Part shown: positions 5,484 through 9,236 of the stretch, one piece after another
Layout of the letters: every line of letters starts with the position of its first letter
Position numbering within the stretch: the first letter of the stretch is position 1
Assembly: GCA_017993025.1 (NCBI GenBank)
Contig: JAGONL010000029.1
Coordinates: 1 to 9,236 of the forward strand
Origin: Candidatus Saccharimonadota bacterium
Lineage (GTDB): Bacteria > Patescibacteriota > Saccharimonadia > Saccharimonadales > SZUA-47
Direction: 5' to 3'
DNA length: 9,236 bases
Program-made: the position numbers and the translations under genes
Notes under the pieces: generated by a model
The model's input: the letters and a program-made list of their open reading frames with translations, nothing else
Told to the model about the DNA's origin: nothing
Database searches by the model: none

Positions 5484-6416
5484 ATGATGAATATAAGACT
5501 ACACAAGAAAAGAATTGTTAAAGAGCTTAAAGAAGCGGGTATGACGCCTTGGGGATTTTTAAAAATGGAGACCAAACGGCTTCCTGAAATAATTCACGAA
5601 GACGAAAAGATTGGTGGTGTTGTTTATGGGCGTACTACTGGTGACAAAATTGGTTCTGCAATGTTAATAGCTACCGACAAAAGAGTCATTTTTTTAGACG
5701 TTAAACCTTTTTTTGTGACTTCTGACGAAATAGCCTATCGGGTCGTTTCTGGTGTAAAAACTAATAATGCTGGAACGTTTGCGGGAATAACTTTGCATAC
5801 TAAAGTTCGTGATTTTAGTTTAAGATTTGTAAACCTAAATTGTGCAAAGATATTTGAAAACTTTATTGAAACCTATATAGAACTACATACAAAAGACGGT
5901 AGTGATATTTATAACGATGTTAATGACGTAACTTCAGACAAGATCCAGCAACAGTCGGCGCCCGCACCAATTAAACCACCGGCGCCTCCACCAACGCCTA
6001 GATTGAGCGAATTCTTGAGACTAGTTACTAATCAAAATAGCGCAGTTATATCAACTGTCGATAAATATGGAAATGCACACGGCGCTGTAGTTCATTACGT
6101 TTTTGAGGATGGCAATTTTTTTATCGTGACTAAAGCCCAGACAAACAAATCAAAAAACATTACTGCTCATCCGCAAGTTGCATTAACAATTCATGCTATA
6201 AGTAGTTTAAAGACAGCGCAGATTTTAGGAAATGCAGAGCAAGAATACGATACAAATATAAAAGACAGAGTGTATGGCAGTATTTCCGAGCCAAAACAGT
6301 ATGCCGAGGGAAATCATCTACCACCGATAACATCATTAAAAAAAGGTGATGTCGTGGTATATAGAATTACTCCAACCGATATTCAGTACCAAGATTTCAG
6401 TAAAAACAGTTGGTAG
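5484..6416 (+). CDS. PH-like domain fused to an FMN-binding split barrel (pyridoxamine oxidase-like)
   Basis: The 310-residue protein has two domains. Residues about 25-135 look like a bacterial PH domain of the YokE type: strands ending in AMLIATDKRVIFLDV, then IAYRVVSGVKT and a closing helix AKIFENFIETYIEL. Residues about 155-173 form a linker rich in Pro, Ala and Gln. Residues 174-306 resemble the pyridoxamine 5'-phosphate oxidase-like split barrel: AVISTVDKYGNAHGAVVHY, FFIVTKAQTNKSKNITAHP and a closing VVVYRITPTDIQY. Such domains bind FMN, F420 or haem; the ligand cannot be read here. There is no signal peptide or transmembrane segment, so it is probably cytoplasmic, with the PH-like part possibly placing it at the membrane or a protein partner. 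Two ATGs are adjacent (5484, 5487); the second gives the 8-nt spacing nearer to other genes here. Domain calls are by pattern; the function is unknown. Confidence 0.8.
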   Translation: MMNIRLHKKRIVKELKEAGMTPWGFLKMETKRLPEIIHEDEKIGGVVYGRTTGDKIGSAMLIATDKRVIFLDVKPFFVTSDEIAYRVVSGVKTNNAGTFAGITLHTKVRDFSLRFVNLNCAKIFENFIETYIELHTKDGSDIYNDVNDVTSDKIQQQSAPAPIKPPAPPPTPRLSEFLRLVTNQNSAVISTVDKYGNAHGAVVHYVFEDGNFFIVTKAQTNKSKNITAHPQVALTIHAISSLKTAQILGNAEQEYDTNIKDRVYGSISEPKQYAEGNHLPPITSLKKGDVVVYRITPTDIQYQDFSKNSW

Positions 6417-6420
6417 ATTT

Positions 6421-6449
6421 TCGACAATACTACCTATGTCGAGTACAAT
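6421..6449 (+). promoter_or_regulatory. Promoter of pyrB
   Basis: TCGACA (6421-6426) matches TTGACA at five of six bases, TACAAT (6444-6449) matches TATAAT at five of six, and the spacer is exactly 17 bp. This is the best sigma-70-type promoter in the window. It begins 4 nt after the preceding TAG stop, and only 7 nt separate the -10 from ATG 6457, so transcription should start at or next to the start codon. Confidence 0.7.
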
Positions 6450-6456
6450 TAGTTTA

Positions 6457-7371
6457 ATGAAACACATAACAACAATCACACAGTTCCAAGACAAGAATTT
6501 AATAGATGAGCTTTTTTTACGGGCGCACGAATTCTCAATAATGCCATTAGCAGAATACCCTAAGCCTCTCCAGCATATGACGGTGGCTACGCTTTTTTAT
6601 GAACCAAGCACTAGAACTAGACTATCATTTGAGACTGCAATCCAGAACCTTGGAGCAAATCTTATTTCAACAGAAAATGCCGGAAGTTTCAGTTCAGCAG
6701 TTAAGGGCGAGACGCTAGAGGATTCAATTATGACAATTAGCGCATATGCAGATGCAATAGTTTTGCGACACCCTGAAGTTGGCTCTGCCGAGCGTGCATC
6801 AAAAGTATCTAATGTGTCGATTATTAATGCCGGTGACGGAGCGGGCGAACACCCAACCCAGGCAATGCTTGACGGCTACACGATATACGAAGAAAAAGGG
6901 TCACTTGACGGGCTAAATATTGGGCTTGTTGGAGATTTATTGAATGGTAGAACTATTCACTCGCTTATTCAACTGTTAAATATCTACGACGTTACATTTT
7001 ACTGCATGGCACCAAAACAACTTCAACTTCCTGAAAAGTACCAGAAACTTATCGAAAAAGCTGGACGAAAACTACATTTATTAAATTCCTGGGATGAAGT
7101 TTTAGATAAAGTTGATGTACTTTACATGACACGCGTACAAAAAGAGCGATTTAAACTAATTGAAGACTACATGGCTGTAAAAGACAGCTTTATTCTAGAC
7201 ACAGAAGTGATGAAAAAGCTTAATAAAAATGCAATAGTTATGCACCCACTACCAAGAGTAAATGAAATTACTACTGATGTGGACAAGGATCCCCGCGCAA
7301 TTTACTTTAAGGAAGTAAAAAATGGCCTATATATGCGTATGGCGCTACTTGAACAACTCTTTGCTAATTAA
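6457..7371 (+). CDS. pyrB: Aspartate carbamoyltransferase, catalytic chain
   Basis: This enzyme joins carbamoyl phosphate and L-aspartate to make N-carbamoyl-L-aspartate, the committed step of pyrimidine synthesis. It is 304 residues, close to the usual size of the catalytic chain. The carbamoyl phosphate site STRTR is at 51-55, the 80s-loop lysine K84 is in AVKGETL, and H132 lies in GEHPTQAM. GRTIHSL (164-170), RVQKERF (226-232, with the aspartate-binding Arg and Gln) and MHPLPRVNE (262-270) are all intact. An in-frame extension to 6346 lies mostly inside the previous gene and is discarded: ATG 6457 begins at the family's usual N-terminus. No Shine-Dalgarno site precedes it; a promoter -10 lies 7 nt upstream. 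No regulatory chain (pyrI) is seen nearby. The stop overlaps the stop of the convergent pyrE gene. Confidence 0.96.
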   Translation: MKHITTITQFQDKNLIDELFLRAHEFSIMPLAEYPKPLQHMTVATLFYEPSTRTRLSFETAIQNLGANLISTENAGSFSSAVKGETLEDSIMTISAYADAIVLRHPEVGSAERASKVSNVSIINAGDGAGEHPTQAMLDGYTIYEEKGSLDGLNIGLVGDLLNGRTIHSLIQLLNIYDVTFYCMAPKQLQLPEKYQKLIEKAGRKLHLLNSWDEVLDKVDVLYMTRVQKERFKLIEDYMAVKDSFILDTEVMKKLNKNAIVMHPLPRVNEITTDVDKDPRAIYFKEVKNGLYMRMALLEQLFAN

Positions 7372-7997
7372 TTTGCTGAGATAAAATCTAAAACCGTTTT
7401 AGTCTGCTCAGGGCTAATTAAGCCTTTTGAGCTAACTCTATCTATAAGCTCGTGTATTGTCATAACAGCCTCAACTCCGTATCCAGCGTCAGCTAAAGTT
7501 TTGAGTCCACCTTGTTCACGGTCGATTAGCACTGCAAATCTGTCGACAACCAGTCCATTGTCACTAAACTGCTTTACTGATTCTATTTTTGAATCGCCTT
7601 TGGTAATTAAATCATCTACGACTATCACTTTGTCGCCCTCTTCAAAAACTCCTTCAATTGAGCGTCCTGTTCCGTGGTCTTTTATAACTTTTCGTGGTTG
7701 CACTAGTGGTACATCCATTTGAAATCCAACTGCAGTAGCAAGTGGGGTCCCGGCTTCTGGGATTCCAGATATTTTATAGCCTATCGGTACTTCACCGATT
7801 AATTCACAGTATGCGTCAGTTACAGCGTGAAACAAATCAGGAAACGACTGTGTCATACGCAAATCAATATAGAACGGCGACATAATGCCGGACTTTAGTT
7901 TAAACCCAGGCTCGCCCGCTCCCGCAAACTTTAACAGTCCGTGGCTTAGCAATAATTCTGCAACTTGTTGTTTTGTTTGTTCTGATACTTCTGCCAC
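7368..7997 (-). CDS. pyrE: Orotate phosphoribosyltransferase
   Basis: The protein (209 residues) transfers phosphoribose from PRPP to orotate, giving OMP. The PRPP-binding motif is VIVVDDLITKGDS (124-136), with a Lys-Gly-Asp variation where Thr-Gly-Gly is common. Also present are LKSGIMSPFYIDLR (34-47) for orotate binding and RKVIKDHGTGRSIEG (102-116), the flexible catalytic loop. The start is GTG at 7997, supported by AGGAG 7 nt upstream, and gives the expected N-terminus. It is the second gene of a minus-strand operon, 10 nt after pyrF, whose product is its pathway partner. Its TAA stop (7368-7370) interlocks with the pyrB stop on the other strand. Confidence 0.95.
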   Translation of the reverse strand: MAEVSEQTKQQVAELLLSHGLLKFAGAGEPGFKLKSGIMSPFYIDLRMTQSFPDLFHAVTDAYCELIGEVPIGYKISGIPEAGTPLATAVGFQMDVPLVQPRKVIKDHGTGRSIEGVFEEGDKVIVVDDLITKGDSKIESVKQFSDNGLVVDRFAVLIDREQGGLKTLADAGYGVEAVMTIHELIDRVSSKGLISPEQTKTVLDFISAN

Positions 7998-8004
7998 TTT
8001 AAAA

Positions 8005-8010
8005 CTCCTA
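8005..8010 (-). promoter_or_regulatory. pyrE Shine-Dalgarno TAGGAG, overlapping the pyrF stop
   Basis: Read on the minus strand, TAGGAG contains the TAG stop of pyrF (8008-8010) as its first three bases, and lies 7 nt before the GTG of pyrE. This supports the GTG start and suggests coupled translation of the two enzymes. Confidence 0.75.
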
Positions 8011-8820
8011 CCTATATTTATTAATTTCGTCTCTTAGCTCAACTGTTTTTGCTCTTGCTGTTTCAGCAAAATCCGCACCATTTGATGCAAATATTATACC
8101 GCGTGATGAATTAATTATCATGCCCTGGCCTTCAGAGTTTTTGGCAGATTTTACTGTTTTCTCTACATCACCACCCTGCGCGCCAATTCCCGGTATCAAA
8201 AACCACATATCATCGCCAACAATTGCCCTAACTTCGGCAATTTCCTGCGGGTATGTTGCACCTACAACCAACATGCAGTTATTATTTTTGTTCCAGTTTT
8301 CAGCAACATTTTCAGCTACTATTTTATATAGTGGGGTACCATCAACTTCTAAATCCTGAAACTCAGCGGAGCCATCGTTTGACGTTCTGCAAAGGACAAT
8401 AATTCCTTTGTCTACTCTGTCTAGAAAAGGCTGAACAGCCTCTCCGCCCATATATGGCTGAACAGTTATTGCGTCTACGCCCAAATATTCAAATGCAAAG
8501 TCAACATATCCTTGATTAGTGTTACCGATATCGGCACGCTTTGCGTCTAAAATAATCGGTATTTCTGGATATTTTTCATTTATATAATCGCAAGTTTGTT
8601 TTAGGTTGCTGATTCCTTTTTCTCCAAGTGCCTCATAAAATGCGGAATTTGGTTTATAGGCACAGACGAGGTCGTGCGTAGCGTCAATAATTGCTTTATT
8701 GAAACTAACTTGGTCAATACCGGCCGGCAATTTAGAAACGTCGGCATCTAAACCGACACACACAACTGAGTTGTTTTTAATTACGGCTGTTTTAAACTTT
8801 TCAATTATTTGCTGGCTCAT
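8008..8820 (-). CDS. pyrF: Orotidine 5'-phosphate decarboxylase (longer, type-2 form)
   Basis: This enzyme decarboxylates OMP to UMP, the last step of de novo pyrimidine synthesis. It is 270 residues, typical of the longer type-2 family rather than the roughly 230-residue form. The catalytic DxKxxD is D92-A-K94-R-A-D97 in LDAKRADIGNTNQGY. Substrate phosphate-binding segments IPGIGAQGGD (209-218) and INSSRGI (236-242) are intact, as are SVVCVGLDAD (18-27) and AYKPNSAFYEALG (54-66). It is the first gene of the pyrF-pyrE operon and is divergent from the pyrD-like gene, with 79 bp between them. No Shine-Dalgarno site precedes its ATG; a possible -10 TAGAAT lies 10 nt upstream. Confidence 0.96.
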   Translation of the reverse strand: MSQQIIEKFKTAVIKNNSVVCVGLDADVSKLPAGIDQVSFNKAIIDATHDLVCAYKPNSAFYEALGEKGISNLKQTCDYINEKYPEIPIILDAKRADIGNTNQGYVDFAFEYLGVDAITVQPYMGGEAVQPFLDRVDKGIIVLCRTSNDGSAEFQDLEVDGTPLYKIVAENVAENWNKNNNCMLVVGATYPQEIAEVRAIVGDDMWFLIPGIGAQGGDVEKTVKSAKNSEGQGMIINSSRGIIFASNGADFAETARAKTVELRDEINKYR

Positions 8821-8830
8821 ACTTAAGAAT

Positions 8831-8836
8831 ATTCTA
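8831..8836 (-). promoter_or_regulatory. Candidate -10 box of the pyrF-pyrE operon (weak)
   Basis: TAGAAT on the minus strand matches five of six consensus bases and ends 10 nt before the pyrF ATG, predicting a leader of about 3-4 nt. No clear -35 is found at 16-18 bp. TACTAT further upstream is an alternative that would give a longer leader, still without a Shine-Dalgarno site. Confidence 0.35.
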
Positions 8837-8849
8837 CATCAGACGACCG

Positions 8850-8858
8850 TGATATAGT
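8850..8858 (+). promoter_or_regulatory. Extended -10 promoter of the pyrD-like gene
   Basis: TGATATAGT matches the extended -10 consensus at all but one position. Start would be near 8865, giving a leader of about 35 nt that contains AAAGGAG (8883-8889). The -35 region is poor, as is common for this class. It lies back to back with the pyrF start region. Confidence 0.55.
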
Positions 8859-8899
8859 AGTAGCAAAGAAGTAAATTTAAACAAAGGAGCACTACAATA

Positions 8900-9236
8900 A
8901 TGGCAGATCCAGCATGTTTCTACGACTGGAACAGGACGTTTGAAGATAATGCCGACAACGGACCGTTTAATATGGACCTTAGCGGAGTTGAGAATAAAGG
9001 TGAACCAGAATATGACTTTTTAGGATTTAAGGTTTATACACCATTTGGTATTCCTGCTGGCCCATTGCCAACATCAAAGCACACAAATGCTGCCTTTAAA
9101 CTTGGCTATGACGTAGTGGTTTATAAAACACAAAGAACTGTTCCGTTTAAGGCAAATGCTTTCCCGCATATTTTGTCTCTGAAAGTTGATGGTGATTTGA
9201 CTCTAGAAAAAGCATCTGGTCAGTTAGTTGGAGATC
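8900..9236 (+). CDS. pyrD: Dihydroorotate dehydrogenase-like protein (partial, 3' end outside window)
   Basis: The first 112 residues are visible. Residues 49-62 (FGIPAGPLPTSKHT) followed by GYDVVVYKTQRT (69-80) correspond to the start of the FMN-binding barrel in dihydroorotate dehydrogenases, with the conserved (A/S)GP loop and the Lys-Thr that contacts flavin. About 48 residues precede this, longer than in the common class 1 enzymes and with no obvious membrane helix. The enzyme would oxidise dihydroorotate to orotate, the substrate of the pyrE product next door, and this neighbourhood strengthens the call. AAAGGAG (8883-8889) precedes ATG 8900 by 10 nt. The catalytic base and remaining flavin site are beyond the edge, so class and electron acceptor cannot be decided. 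Confidence 0.75.
   Translation, partial: MADPACFYDWNRTFEDNADNGPFNMDLSGVENKGEPEYDFLGFKVYTPFGIPAGPLPTSKHTNAAFKLGYDVVVYKTQRTVPFKANAFPHILSLKVDGDLTLEKASGQLVGD

Noticed and set aside
6346..6456. In-frame N-terminal extension of pyrB
   Set aside because: It overlaps the end of the preceding gene and the strong pyrB promoter; ATG 6457 gives the usual N-terminus.

Overview
The window reads as bacterial chromosome, roughly 40% G+C by eye, densely packed, with the ordinary genetic code: TAA, TAG and TGA all end genes here. Compact genes, a stand-alone ATP-cone protein and the general protein character suggest a small-genome bacterium of the Patescibacteria/CPR group, possibly Saccharibacteria-like. That is an inference from style, not from a marker gene. 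Normal use of TGA as a stop argues against the lineages that read TGA as glycine (Gracilibacteria, Absconditabacteria). I see no insertion sequence, CRISPR array, rRNA or tRNA.

Layout. (1) Positions 3-1832 hold an apparent plus-strand operon: the tail of a membrane protein, an isolated ATP-cone domain, and a flavin disulfide oxidoreductase with a CxxxxC active site. A structured 3' region of about 90 nt follows. (2) Positions 2077-2398 hold a single-RRM RNA-binding protein with its own strong intrinsic terminator. (3) Positions 2583-4741 hold an OmpR-type response regulator and its histidine kinase, overlapping by ATGA, followed by a NUDIX hydrolase with what looks like its own extended -10 promoter. 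(4) Positions 4876-5418 hold a small secreted helical protein with a terminator. (5) Positions 5484-6416 hold a two-domain protein that joins a PH-like domain to an FMN-binding split barrel. (6) Positions 6457-9236 hold a pyrimidine biosynthesis locus: pyrB (+), a pyrF-pyrE operon (-), and a partial dihydroorotate dehydrogenase-like gene (+).

How the genes fit together. pyrB makes carbamoyl-aspartate, pyrD oxidises dihydroorotate, pyrE makes OMP and pyrF makes UMP. pyrC and carAB are not in view. The two-component pair sits beside a secreted protein that could be its target or accessory; the heptamer TGCAAAC occurs upstream of both, but the link is weak. The first operon has a redox flavour, and the ATP-cone could tie it to nucleotide level.

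The most interesting pattern is in gene starts. Genes inside operons, plus some others, have clear Shine-Dalgarno sites 5-10 nt before the start. Several first genes (pyrB, NUDIX, response regulator, perhaps pyrF and the RRM gene) have no Shine-Dalgarno site and instead carry a -10-like hexamer only 6-10 nt before the ATG. This predicts leaderless or nearly leaderless mRNAs.
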